Part shown: positions 12,644 through 23,778 of the stretch, piece by piece
Numbering within the stretch: the first letter of the stretch is position 1
Layout of the letters: the number at the start of each line of letters is the position of its first letter
DNA from: Tanypteryx hageni
Taxonomy: Eukaryota > Arthropoda > Insecta > Odonata > Petaluridae
Direction of reading: 5' to 3'
NCBI GenBank assembly: GCA_028673005.1
Contig: CM054116.1
Span: forward strand, 35,126,854 to 35,190,853
DNA: 64,000 bases
The notes under the pieces: model-generated
Database searches by the model: none
Told to the model about the DNA's origin: nothing
Seen by the model: the letters and a program-made list of their open reading frames with translations, nothing else
Translations under genes and position numbers: made by a program

Positions 12644-14292
12644 TTTATATTTTAGAGCAAAAGCCGAGGATAGGAAAGCCTTGAGTTTTGTGTGTAATCA
12701 ATTTTAAAATGACCGAATGCTCAAAATCCTACTTATGTAACTCTTTGACTCTCATTAACAGCATTACGTCCTTAAATTTTGAGTGAGATTAATCTACTAC
12801 TCGGCAAATTGATGGAGAGATAGACATTGGAACAAATACTAGGCCCATTCCTAAATGTCCCTTTCCTTTGCTTTTTTTCCTTCTGCGCGTCTAATGAAAT
12901 CACATTCTCTCGTAACCTGGATTTTTCTCTCTCTCTCTCTAATTTTCCTTTATATTCAGAACCAACAGGAATCCATTAAAAATTTAAATAAACCTCCGAT
13001 GTTCTCTCTTGAACCGCTCGGAGTCGAAAAACTCTATTTCCTTGTGTATAACTGCAGCGGTGAAAAACAAATGAAACATTTTTAGCGGAGAGGCAGAAAA
13101 AGAGAGTGCAAAAGATAAGGGATGGTCAAAGGAGACGGATAGTGGAGAGGGGGGGAAGGAATGCAGGCGTAAAGGGCAAAAAGGGAACTTCCATTATAAT
13201 TAATGGCTTGGCAGTTAACGAGAACCTTAAGACAGGACTCGTCAATTATTTTATTCTAGCTCGTTTGGCATGTTTTTATGCAACTCTATTTCTACTCGCT
13301 GAAATGTTCGAAGAATGCGATAAGAAAAACTCGTATTTTTTATGTTCCGGCGGTACCCATGTTTTGTGCATTTCTCGTAACGCACAATATTGAAGAATCA
13401 GTTTCATTTAAAAGAGATCTCTTTAAAAGAAATGTTATCTTCCTTCGGCCTTGATTTTTCCGAAATAGAATCCTACGAGCACACGTACCAACATCTAAGC
13501 TTTGTTAGAAAATTTATGCCCTCGTTTTGGTGGTTAATTCGACAATCACTTTGAAATACAAGATGATTTAAGATCACACGTAGTTTTAAATATTTTTACA
13601 AAGATTTCATTCGATCACTGTTTGAACGTTTATTATTTTGATGCGAATTTAACCTCACCTTCCTTTGGATTTATTTTATCGATTATTTCGCATGACTCAT
13701 AGTTATATTAATTAAAGTCTGGAGAAAGAAAACAAAACTATTCAGACATTAAATGTAAAAGAGGTATTTTATTTTCGTGAAGCCCGATTTTTGGTCCGTC
13801 ACTACTAATTTAACAATTGACGGCGCCGGCTGAAATAAAAGCGTATTTAAATCGTAGCGTAAAATTTGCTGTTTTGAGTAACTGGCTTGGCCATTTTCCG
13901 CGGGTGGGTCCTCGATAAGCTATCAACAACTTTCACTACACTAGTCCTCATCCATAATAATTACCTAGGCCAGACTTCGAAAGCGCATAGTATAAATACA
14001 GAGTCAATCTCTTATTGAACAATATTTGTATGATAGCATTAGGGATGCGTGCATGCGGGCTGTCCCTGTAATATCGCGGGCGATTCAGTGGTTCTTTGAA
14101 CTCATATCTCTCCATCCACTCTCCTGCTCGCACCGAGCGACCGTGGACTGAATTTCTGAGATTGACACGCATTTTTAATACCTTTGGAGCTGAGCGATGG
14201 CCGATTTGTATCCCTCCTCATTTCACGTTCGACCCATTTATCTGGAATTATTTTATGACCGAGATTTCGAAACGATTGGACTTGTTTATTTA
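12644..14292. other. Unassigned sequence
   Basis: A short CT run lies at about 12927-12940 and the rest is AT-rich. No gene is recognised. Confidence 0.4.
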
Positions 14293-14672
14293 TACCGTAA
14301 ATCGGGGTTACTTTGTGACAGGGTGGGTGACTTTGTGACACAGCATAATTTTTCTTAATTTCAACTCCCCCGCCAAAACAGGGTGGTAGCCTGAAGCACT
14401 GTATTGTGCTGCAACGTACTGGCACTGTAAGGAATGACTGGTTCTATTTCCCTTTCTGCTAGTTTTCTTTAGTTTGGAGCCTACTTTGCACATGGTGACA
14501 TATTACCTGCAAACTTACATCTGCCTACACCAAACTGCTGAATTGTTTCCAAAAAAAACCAAGGTTTAAAAATACTATGTTTGAACAAGAGCCTTTAGCT
14601 GAAAAAATATTTTGATTGACTTAATATTTCTAGCGATATTGTAATGTTATGCAAATTTTCCAACTTCCAGAG

Positions 14673-14710
14673 GTGACTTTGTGACAGCTTTTGGCCTGTC
14701 ACAAAGTCAC
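14673..14710. repeat. 15-bp palindrome of the element's terminal box
   Basis: GTGACTTTGTGACAG and CTGTCACAAAGTCAC are exact inverted copies separated by 8 bases. Each repeats the sequence found in the terminal repeats of the surrounding transposon. This arrangement is what one expects of paired transposase-binding sites, though that is inference. Confidence 0.85.
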
Positions 14711-14779
14711 TCCAGAAGTGGTACAGAATAAATCCCATACCAAGACTCCAAGGATAGCTTGGGTTCAAGGACTTCGAAG

Positions 14780-15090
14780 AAAACCCAGTCACTGAACCTC
14801 AAAAAGTTTTAACTAAAGATAATATCAAGCAGTTTAGACTTAGAGATTACATCTTGGTGAGTTATGATAGCGAACTTTATCCAGAAAAGGTAACACAAAC
14901 TACACAGAATGGTGTTAGTGTAAGTGCCATGCAGAAAAGTGGAACCGTGAACTGGAAATGGCCTCAAATAAAGGATGAACTTGAATATGAGTGCCAAGAT
15001 ATTGTTAAAATCATAGAAAAACCTAAACAACTTAATCGTAGGGGATATTTTTGATGTGCCGGAATTAAAAACTTATTACGATTTAGAATG
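14780..15090 (+). pseudogene. Transposase C-terminal fragment (NWKWP domain)
   Basis: The main frame from 14854 to 15052 reads through SYDSELYPEKV, SAMQKSGTVNWKWPQ and a KPKQLNRRGYF stretch. After a frameshift at the stop it continues as DVPELKTYYDLE. This layout (Y-P-G/E-K-V, then M-x-KSG-x-NWKWP, then RRGxY) is one I associate with the extreme C-terminus of pogo-like or Jerky-like transposases in arthropods and fish. The upstream HTH and catalytic parts are missing or unrecognisable. It lies inside the TIRs of the 14293-15416 element in the sense expected of its own transposase. A domain search would settle the family. Confidence 0.6.
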
Positions 15091-15416
15091 AAACAAAGGA
15101 AATTTTGTACTTTTAATTTGTTTGGTCGTTTCTTTGCTTTCTGGTGGTTTTTGAAGTAATGGTTCATTTTTTGTGTAATTGTTTATTATTCATGTATGTG
15201 TAAAATATTTTTGTATTGTATATGATCCAGTAAAATATTTCCATAGGGCGAAATTGTGTAATTAAGAACTCCTTGACTCATAATAATGGAAATGTAGAGC
15301 GTCACAAAGTCACCCCGAAAACTGGGGTGTGATTGTGACAAAATAAAAGACTCTAGCGATTGTTGACATTAAGAAAAACCTTGAAAAGTGTCACAAAGTA
15401 ACTCCGGTTTACAGTA

Positions 15417-15894
15417 TTTATTATTCCTGAAGTAGCGTTGCTGTTACCGTATTTCAAAGGAATATAATTCCGATGTTGTACCGTGGACCGAAGAATCCCC
15501 TTAATGCGTCAATTATAGTTTTCTGAATTACGTATCTTAAGTTCCTCTTCGAAACAAACGAGTCTTTAAAATTTTAACAGCTAGGATATTCATAATTACC
15601 AGTAGTTGCCCGTCGATAAATCGACTGGTTGGGTAGATTTAATATTGTCTTGGTAGTTAGCCTTCTGCCACATCACCATAAAGCTCAGCGACTGCAAGGT
15701 TTATTTCCTTCTACTTATGTCCGCTAGGAGCGCCACGTTATTTCCTACAGCGTCTAATGTCCGCTAGAAGCGCCACCTTAACATCAACCACTACAACTAC
15801 GTCGAGCAGAGCTTATCCGGTCACAAAAACCTTAATATCTCGCCAACGGTTTGACCGATTTCAATTGTATAATTTTTTTGAAAACTCACAGCGA
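15417..15894. other. Spacer between transposons, with a short direct repeat
   Basis: ATGTCCGCTAGGAGCGCCAC (about 15717) and ATGTCCGCTAGAAGCGCCAC (about 15755) are near-identical direct repeats 38 bp apart. Otherwise I see nothing. This may be the 3' flank or UTR of the Tigger-like element. Confidence 0.5.
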
Positions 15895-16937
15895 GAAAAT
15901 GCATGGCTTGGTAGATGTTTATTTTCATGGCTTCCTTGTCTTTCTTCTGGTAAATTAAATTCAATAGCCGCAAAAACACCATCTTTCTGAAGTAATATTT
16001 CACTGCTCTGATAATTCCCATATCGAGAGGCTGAAGCGTTTATGTTGCATTAGGTGGAAAGAATTTCACGCGCACATTTTTCAGGAATTCCGAATCTGTC
16101 GGGTGTGCAGGGCAGGGATCGATGAATAGAAGAATTTTGCTCTTTTTCGCGCCTATCTGTCGATCTAGCTTCTTTAGCCACTCAATAAAAATAGATCCCG
16201 TCTTTCAAGCCTTTTTTTGGTGCTTATATTCACATGGAACCGTTTTTTTGTCCTTGAAGAACCTTGGTTTCGCAGATTTCCCCATTAGAAAGGGCTGAAG
16301 TTTCTCTGAGTCATCTATTTTACAGCATAGAAGCACAGTGACTCGCTCTTTGCTGCGCTTACCGCCGTGGCAAAACTCCGTACGCGACACCATGCTCTTG
16401 TCTGGTAGGAGATTAAATAACAGCCCCAATTCATCAGCGTTGAAGGTGTGCTTGGGCGCATATCCCTGGCGTTTGGTCTGAAGAATCTCAGTAATCCATA
16501 GATCAACTGATTTTTGATTGACAGCATGAGATTCGCCGCTAATTTGACGGTATACTATTCCTTTCCTTTTTCTAAAGCGATCTAGCCATCCGTTATTAGG
16601 AGAGAACCCTTCGATACTTAGTCTCGTAGCGATATCTTGGGCCCTTGCTTGATGAAACTACTTTGCAAGCACGTCCTGTAGGTCCTCATTCTACGCAGTT
16701 TTCAGTTTCTTTCTCTTTGCGCTGCCCTCAACAGCTGCCTTTTCAATGGCTTTTTGCTGGGCCAAAATAGTGGAAAGGGTTGACGGAGAGATTTAATATT
16801 TATGTGCAATATCCTTTTTGGTAAGATTGCACGGATTCCTACTCACGTCATTTAAAATTTTAAACTTTTCTTCTATGTTAAGGGATTTTTCTCTTTAGTT
16901 TTGCTCTCTTCTCTCCTGCTGGCTGAATGGAAGACAT
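15895..16937 (-). pseudogene. Tigger/pogo-like DDE transposase relic
   Basis: On the minus strand an ATG at 16937 opens a sequence with a CENP-B-type helix-turn-helix region and then a DDE_1 nuclease domain. Recognisable blocks are the FNADELGLLFNLLPDKSM block (first Asp at 16433-16435), SKERVTVLLCC, KILLFIDPCPAHP (second Asp at 16118-16120) and TLQPLDMGII (third Asp at 16022-16024), followed by the AMHFLA region. The D,D,D arrangement and block order fit Tigger/pogo transposases. Several in-frame stops and at least two frameshifts break the frame, so it is dead. A Tigger-like terminus at about 18600-18645 may be its right end, with a hAT element inserted between. Confidence 0.85.
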
Positions 16938-17449
16938 GGTCACTGTCACTTGAGCACACTAAAAATCCAAATGCTCAACTCACTTCAATATGCCCGAAGA
17001 GATCTGGGTGACTTTCCAGCGCTCGAAAGTCTCCACAGGCTTGTGCCTAGGGATACGACAAAAGTATCGATACTTTACTAATATCGGTACTTTCCTTTCG
17101 ATACCGGGTACTTTTGTACTCAATTCTTTTCTTTCGATTTTCTAGTGATATCGGTATATTTTTCTCAGTATCGAATCAAATGAGTACATGCAGTAACAAA
17201 AGTGAGGGAGAATTTACACAAGCTCCCCAGCGTCGACACACTAAAATCACGACTTGATGAGCTGTACGAGGTCATTATAAAGGTTTATTCTGACAAAATA
17301 AGTAATCCTAGTGTGGGAAATTACTTTGGACATTTGGACTGAAATGATGTCATGCCGTAGTTTCCTGGGTATAACAGCACATCATTTGAACGGCACAGAC
17401 ATTGTTTCTAAATGAATAGCAACCAAGGAGCTCACGAAGAGGCATACAT

Positions 17450-17690
17450 CAGTCAATATTTGTGAGCAACTTGAAGCTGTTTGCACGAACTATTCTATCC
17501 CCAAAAGTAAGGTAGTATGTGCAGTCACTGATAACGCTTCTAATATTGTTGGTGCAGTTAACATGTTTCTCGGCAAGGGAAAACACCTTCCCTGTTTTGC
17601 ACACACGCTTCATTTGGTGGTAGAAAAGGTAACATCTATGGAAAATGTACAAAAAATCACTAGCCACCTTAATTTTTTCAATAAATATAA
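17450..17690 (+). pseudogene. hAT transposase fragment (ZBED-like)
   Basis: The frame contains ICEQLEAVCTNYSIPKSK, VVCAVTDNASNIVGAV and LPCFAHTLHLVVEKV. The TDNA(S)N and CFAHTLHL blocks belong to the hAT catalytic core, with the TDN Asp and the CxxH..L segment. Only about 80 residues remain. The BED finger upstream and the dimerisation domain downstream are missing, so the element could not move itself. Confidence 0.8.
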
Positions 17691-17865
17691 TATTTTTAAT
17701 TGTTTTGATTTGATTCCTACTCATAGACGAATGTGCCTTTCCTTATGTTCAATAAATGTAATTTTTTGCTTGTTCTGATTCGATAACTACTCATAGACGT
17801 ATGTGCCTTTATTTATATTCAATTAATGTAAAATTTTTAATTGTTCCGATTCGATACTTACTAAT
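17690..17865. repeat. ~72-bp tandem repeat inside the hAT element
   Basis: A unit containing ACTCATAGACG(A/T)ATGTGCCTTT and TTCAATAAATGTAA occurs about two and a half times in direct order, with CGATTCGATA-like sequence between copies. It lies between the transposase scrap and the right subterminal boxes. Confidence 0.75.
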
Positions 17866-17969
17866 ATCGGTACTTTTGGCCCGATACTTTTGTGGTATCG
17901 ATACTTTTCATTCGATGCATCATATGATTAAGGATACTTTCGTTTCGATTTCGTATCCCTACTTGTGCC

Positions 17970-18599
17970 TATCAGCAACAAGCGTTTCTCCATATCCCCT
18001 GTTGCTTCATTTTGCCTATTTTTCCTTCTCCCTTCCCTCGAAATTAAACCCGATGGCGAATGACTCATTGTAAAGTTGCCAATAGCATCGGGTTTTACGA
18101 ATTAGGTTCTGTCCCTTAAATACATTGTAGGGCAAAAGTGCTGATCTGGTGTGATGTGAGACAACTGGCTTATGAGAAATAGCGGCGTCTAAAATTACGT
18201 AATAAGAGCGGTGGCTGGCACACACGCCACGGCATGAGTGAACGCAATCAGCACGAAATAATGATATAGACACGAAAAATGAAAGCGTATGTGAAAAAAT
18301 GTATTGAAAGGCCTTAAAACAATCGAATTAGTAGTTCACTAAGATCTCCATTCATCAGAAACGTAAGTGAAATACGTTTACGTCTATAAGCATCTGTAAA
18401 AGGTTGAACAATTTTTTACGTATATAACATACATTATTCTTCGAAAAACACGAACGTAGCTTGCTTGGAAGTTGGCAAAGATTCCATAGAATACATAGTA
18501 ATGCATTGTGGCCAGTTAACATTAAGCAAAAATCTACCCTCGCGTTTCAGACGCCAGAAATAGCATTTTTCGGATGTAACGAAGTCACGCTTATAACGA
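17970..18599. other. Unassigned flank
   Basis: No gene is recognised. It may be 5' flank of the Tigger-like element split by the hAT insertion. Confidence 0.35.
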
Positions 18600-18645
18600 A
18601 AAAAAATGCCGGCCCCCTAAAATTTGTTATAAACGAGTTTTACTG
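18600..18645 (-). repeat. Tigger-like terminal repeat
   Basis: Read on the minus strand this is TACAGTAAAACTCGTTTATA, running on into an AACAAATTTTAGG stretch. It starts at TA and resembles the CAGT...CTCG.TATAACGA ends of Tigger/pogo elements. A further TATAACGA-type string occurs just inward. I did not find a clear partner end. Confidence 0.5.
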
Positions 18646-19934
18646 TATTCTTAAGTCTCATAGTGATGAGACTACGACTCAAAAGAGTTTATAAGAGCAT
18701 TGCTTGCGCCACAATTCTATATACGTACCTTCTTTATTCCTTCAGCTTCCATGTTTATTCGAGTAAAACTTCATCCGTAGCTAACATGGAGTTGTATATT
18801 TTATTGAACTGAAAACTATTTAAAGAGAAATACCATATTTGGCAGGTGTAAACCGTTTCTCATCTACACTATTTCTTGTAGTCAATCATTTTTGGTAATA
18901 AATTAAGACCTATTCATCATCTATTCACCCACCTTATAAAGGATAAATGTCAAATATCCAAGCAAATGCCTGTCGAAAACTGTTATTTATTTAGCTATTT
19001 ATAGCTTGAATTCGAATTTGTCGGTGGTTTCCACATTAATAAAACAATTATTTTATCTAAGAAACCAATGAATTCTTTATTTTCGAGAAAATACGGGCTC
19101 AATGATTTTCTAACATCTACCGACCCGCTAATTCCGGATCAAACGTAAATAATATCTTTAGAAAAGAATTACTTTTAAATTATCTTAAGACAATTTAGTA
19201 AAATGTGGGTGAGAAATAACATCCGACAGCAAATACTTTTCTTTCCGTGCAAAGGTTTCCTCTTCCGGGATACATTTTCAATCCTGACACGATTGCACAT
19301 ACTCAAGTGTTAAAAAAAACATCGCACTATAAACAAATAATTTTAATCCAGGAAAAGATTAATATGTTTATAAACGAGACCTTCATTTACCCTTCCGACC
19401 TGTAAAAAAAATCACAACCGGAATGCCAATCCATTGAAACAGACCGTCCTGCTTTTAAAGTTTATAAAGAAACAACGATTTCATCGTCACCTTTTCGTCG
19501 ATCACTTGTTCAACACGTGATGGCAAGTGAAATCATGCTAATCGGCCAAGGATCGAGTATTCTTTTTTCCATTTGGATTTAGGAATTAAACGCTTTCCGT
19601 GCGACTTTCTCGGCGAGAAGAGGCCGAGCTGATTGCCATGCCTCGCAAGCAAGCGATTCGGCGTGTGATTTGAAAATCGAATGAGAAGAATTCTTCGAGA
19701 GAAAATAAACGAGACTTTAAACACTCCTTCGCCATTTTCTGCTTCTGAATAATTTGATTTGTCCGCGAAGTCAATTAGAGGCAGACATTTACACCATTTG
19801 GACAGTATCCCATGCAACTTGTGTTATATTTTCATAAAAACTTCATTCCTCTTTTTTTGTGAGTAATGGAAAGTATAACGGATTCCACGACTTTATTCTC
19901 TGATAATAATAATAGCCATTGCCTTCTTTTTCTC
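18646..19934. other. Unassigned sequence
   Basis: Mostly AT-rich. Minus-strand open frames near 19530-19817 lack recognisable motifs and I do not call them. Confidence 0.4.
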
Positions 19935-20211
19935 CAGAATCTATAATGAAAAATTGTTCGACGTAGTTTAAATAGGCAATTTCATATTTTTTCATCAAAA
20001 TTCTGATCTTAAAACTAGTTCTGATGAAGTTTTAACGCTAGTATATTATGCAGCCTTGATTTTCGTCACTATGGGACCAAAGAATCTCTCGGCAACTTCC
20101 GATGCAAACGCTCATCCGGCCCGCCGGAGCTCTCGTGATTTCCAATGCGGCCCTCCGAAGTATTCACAACTACGAATACGGCCCGCCATGCAAGAAAATT
20201 ATCGACCCCTG
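19935..20211 (+). mobile_element. hAT MITE (CAGGGGTCGGCAACC family), truncated copy
   Basis: This copy matches the intact element at 44745-45084 from its middle to its right end. Shared blocks include AGTTTTAACGCTAGTA, GCTCATCCGGCCCGCCG and GAAGTATTCACAACTAC, and it ends CGACCCCTG at 20211. The left terminus is lost, so no target duplication can be scored. It is non-coding. Confidence 0.8.
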
Positions 20212-21405
20212 TCTTACGTAGTTACGGTACGGTGAAAATTGCGTCTATTGGCGATTAATTTTACATCGCTATTCATCCAGAAACACACTGTCCTCTATAA
20301 TCAGCAACAGTGTGCATAGAAAATTCGTAATCATCCTATTTGTGCCTCATTTATGAAAGTTGCCAATATTGTTTGTCGGCAGTTTAGACATCCAGAAAAT
20401 GTAACGCACTGGAAGTCATACGGGAGTTCAATGCATGTCATGTGACAATTTAACGGAATAAATCATAATAAAACGTCTCTCACACCAGACTTCCGATACG
20501 CCCTGCATATATATTTATGTATGTAGCAAGCAGTAATAACGTTTTAATTCTCTTTGAGTTGCAGCAGAATTATTCCTCTACCAGCGTACATTAATGTTTA
20601 ATCGACGTCAAATATTCTATTATGTTATATGTTAATGTTCTAAGAAAACGGTTATAATTCAGTTCTAATATCAAACAATCGTAGTTTCTGACCAAGCAAG
20701 TCGTAGATAAAGCCTATTTAAGGGCGATTTTTTTGGTCAGTTCAGAATCCGGAATAGCGCACGCTTCCGGTTTCTTTGGTATCCGTTTTTATCTGTTGGA
20801 ATTCATTGATGGGGATACTGCTATACAAACTCTAATTCCCCCGAAGAGCCCGTGTAAAGCAGTATTAAAAGCCGTCAGCGATATAAGCACGACTTTCGAG
20901 TTGACAAAAAATGCCTTTTATCGGATAGGAATATAAAAAAGTGCGCAACTTTGCATCCGAAGCATTTGGCCATTACAATAGCTTTATGAATTTAGAATGG
21001 CGGTACCCGTTACTAAGTGACGCTTAAACACAATTAATAAAGTTTAATGTTTAAATTGATGTAAATATTTATCATGGACAGATTTTCTTCAAATGCCGAC
21101 AAATTAAATTAATAGGCTCAATATATTTTAAATTGCTGTAGTATTTTATCGTAGTTTGCTACCTTTTATATTGTGGAGTCAATTGCTAGCGGTTTTGAAT
21201 TCAGGTTTAATTTTTTGTTAAAACGCTCGAATGTACTTTCTGATTTATTGCGAAAAATTAACTGTTCCAGGTTGGTGACCGAAGTCAACAACAAAACATT
21301 CGCCAAAATGTAGATAACAACAAACAAAGCAGCATATAATACGCCTTATTTTTATTTGTACACTTTTGATTAAATTAAATTTAAAAATAAACAATGGTAT
21401 TGATC
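20212..21405. other. Unassigned AT-rich sequence
   Basis: I see nothing supportable here. Confidence 0.4.
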
Positions 21406-21620
21406 GCTTTTTAAGAAAAATTAACGTCGAAAACTACTATGCCTAATAAAATATAATAAAATAAACGCCGATATACTTCGCCGATTTTTAGGAAAAATAA
21501 ACATCGATATTTAAGAAAAATATACGCCGAAAATTACTAAGCCTATATGTAAGTAATAATTTTGATTTAAATCGTCGACTTAAAAAGAAAATAAACGTCT
21601 ACCAAGACTAAATATAATAT
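21406..21620. repeat. Degenerate repeat of AAGAAAAAT(A/T)AACG(T/C)CGA
   Basis: The string AAGAAAAATTAACGTCGAAA and close variants (AAAATAAACGCCGA, AAGAAAAATATACGCCGAAA) recur at least five times at irregular spacing. This looks like a decayed tandem repeat. Confidence 0.5.
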
Positions 21621-21679
21621 AGTGGATAAAATTTAGTAATTTAAAAAAATGTAAATAGTTCTTATTATATATTAGTAAT

Positions 21680-21768
21680 CAATAAATATATATGTTTGAA
21701 CAAAAATTATTATTTTATTCGAAAACGAGCGTTCCAAATTCGCCAGGGGCGATTGGACATCCCCGGTG
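21680..21768 (-). repeat. Dispersed repeat, copy B
   Basis: This is the reverse-orientation partner of the repeat at 10796-10885, with the same ordered blocks. It sits right of the degenerate AAGAAAAAT repeat, so the full repeat unit may include that region. Confidence 0.65.
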
Positions 21769-23497
21769 ACTAATATATTTTATAGGTTTCCTTAAGGAAT
21801 TTATTTACTTATATCTTTTATCGTTCAAAAATAATCAGGAAAGAATAAAATGAATATCTTTGTCTCTTCCATGTCTAATATAATTTACGTTATTTAGAGT
21901 ATATCGCTTATATCATGTTTTCACACAGTACAAAAATAGGTATCTTGATTCAGCATGGGTGAAAATTAGATATGAAGAAGTCGTGAGATTTCCAGGTAGG
22001 CAGAGAAAAAGAAGGCGAGAATCCGTATGTAGAAATCCCTTTTTAACTAAGTGGCGGAAATTGGGTACTCGTGGGTATCCTTAAAGACCATTACGTTTCG
22101 TTAAGGCGGAGCGTCATCAAACGGACAGCCTCTCCCTTTCCCGCTCCACCGAAGGATTTCTTCCACGTCATCAAATGTTCCCTCTGCTTCAACTGATCCT
22201 CGTGGAAAGGGGAATGTATTCGATCCTCCTCTTACAAGTTCCTTCCCCCTTTCATTGCCCTGCCTTTTCAACCATATGGGTGTCTCCTTGGCTTTCCATG
22301 TATTTTTCCAGCGGCAACGCAAGTCTTATTTTCGTTCGTTTCCATCTCCAACGCCGAGCACCAACATTAAAGGGATTAGTGAACTCTTGCCTCCCGCCCC
22401 CTCAAAGGGAAATAAAGCGAGACAGAGCGAGATGACGAGCGTATTTTTCCACCCTTTCCCATGCCTCTTGTCGCTCCCAACCCTCACCCTGACGTGCCTT
22501 TCACTTCTCTTTGGGGGGGGGGGGGGAGGAGGAAGGCGGAAGAGGGAGGTTTTCTCTCGATTAAAAAATCGTTATAATTTGGTTCTGGAATTTCTATTTT
22601 TAGGCAAGCCTTTTCTGCATACATCACTTTTTTGTTTCAACTTGGTTTTTGTCTCTTGATTCATGGGTGCCGTCCACTGATTTTTTTAAATCGGGAATAA
22701 ATCTGCGTCGCTCAGCGTGAATCGAGCAATCGCTCGGAAAAAACAATTCTTTCATTTGACAGAATTAATTAAGCGGCGGAGGATTTTCAGCGGGCTATAC
22801 CTGACTGGGCGCGTTTATGTGGTATCAAAGAGCTGTTGAATAGCCTTCTTTCCCTCGCTCTTTAAAGCGGATGGAATATCTTTCTATTGAACCCGTCGCG
22901 AATGGCTGCATGGAAAACTCGATTTTTTTGTGTAAATCGACTTTTCTGAGGGCGCGATAATTTTTCTTTGCTGTTTTTATTTCATTCCGCGTTATATTAC
23001 GATACACATTTCATCATTTTCCCTTTCAGGAATGTATTTTTATTCAACGAAGCGTGGAGTTTAAATGAATTCAATGACAATCTAAATTATTTAGCATGAA
23101 AGAGAGAATATTTGAAAGAAAATGTAAATTGAAAAAAAGTGAAAATTAAAAAAAAAATTGAATTATTGAATTTACCTTTCTCCTCGTGCGGTTCGTATGA
23201 TTAGAGGAGTTCAATGTATCGCGTTTTTATTTTTTCCACGAAGTAAACATCAAAGGCCTAGGAAGGAGTAAAAAAAACTAAAAAATAAGATTAAATCTTT
23301 CACAGTTCGAACCCATGAAATCTTTGTTCCGCATCTAAGACAAAGGACCGTTTGTGAATAATATTTGAACTCTTTCACACTATTCCTTCTCTCGGGAGGA
23401 ATATCGACAGAAAGAAGGGGTAGAGCAGGAGGAGGAAGAAGGAAAATAAACAAAAAAAGCTGTAAGTAACAGAGGAGACAACGGCGAGTGAAACTAT
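21769..23497. other. Unassigned; G homopolymer near 22512
   Basis: The region is mixed in composition, with a run of about 14 G at 22512-22525 followed by purine-rich sequence. Open frames at 22.1-22.7 kb have biased composition and no known motif. No gene is called. Confidence 0.4.
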
Positions 23498-23778
23498 GAC
23501 CTGAAGAGTAGACTCCGACGTAAACAAGCAAAGGATTTAGCGTACGTATTTCGAGCTCTCATCATCAGTAGCTCTGGAAGAAGAGTGGGGTCTGCTGGGT
23601 TGCGTGAGAGAATTTGAATCGTTGACGGTTGGCGAGAAAGTGAAGGTGGGTGGGAGGGAAGTGTGAGGGGGAGAAGGGGAAGGGGGAACCATTAGACCGT
23701 AAATAGGGGGGTAAGGTACCGGGCCGCGATCTATATTCATAACGGTTTGTTTGAATATGTTAATAAAGAGACTCTCAA
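23498..23778 (-). repeat. Left inverted pLTR arm of PLE copy 1
   Basis: Its reverse complement matches 25947-26256, including the PSPSPPHTSLPPTFTFSPTV-encoding stretch and the segment GACCTGAAGAGTAGACTCCG at the outer end. The minus strand therefore carries a copy of the element's 3' coding tail, which explains the open minus frame at 23537-23797; that frame is not an independent gene. Confidence 0.9.
23549..23571 (-). ncRNA. Hammerhead-like core, decayed (left arm)
   Basis: On the minus strand CTGATGA (23562-23568) is followed by TGAGAGCTC and then GAAA (23549-23552). Stem II is shortened to two or three pairs and the stem III half is mutated compared with the right arm. It is unlikely to be active. 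Confidence 0.45.

Larger units (their letters stand above)
14293..15416. mobile_element. TA-flanked DNA transposon with GTGACTTTGTGACA repeats
   Basis: The left end TACCGTAAATCGGGGTTACT and the reverse complement of the right end (TACTGTAAACCGGAGTTACT) form a TIR of about 27 bp that continues into TTTGTGACA. TA at both ends fits the TA target site of the Tc1/mariner/pogo group. GTGACTTTGTGACA-like boxes recur near the left end, as a palindrome at 14673-14710 and near 15300. The element carries the tail of a coding region at about 14780-15090. Confidence 0.8.
17040..17969. mobile_element. hAT element (914 bp) with exact 8-bp target duplication
   Basis: CTTGTGCC stands at 17040-17047 and again at 17962-17969. 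Between them the element begins TAGGGATACGA and ends with its exact inverse TCGTATCCCTA. An 8-bp duplication with short TIRs is the hallmark of hAT transposons. Both ends carry subterminal GATACTTT and ATCGGTACTTT boxes in several orientations. The interior keeps a transposase scrap (next entry), so this is an internally deleted copy. It probably landed in the 5' flank of the Tigger element. Confidence 0.93.

Noticed and set aside
22255..22659. 134-codon plus-strand frame
   Set aside because: It runs through the G homopolymer and has biased composition with no recognisable domain.
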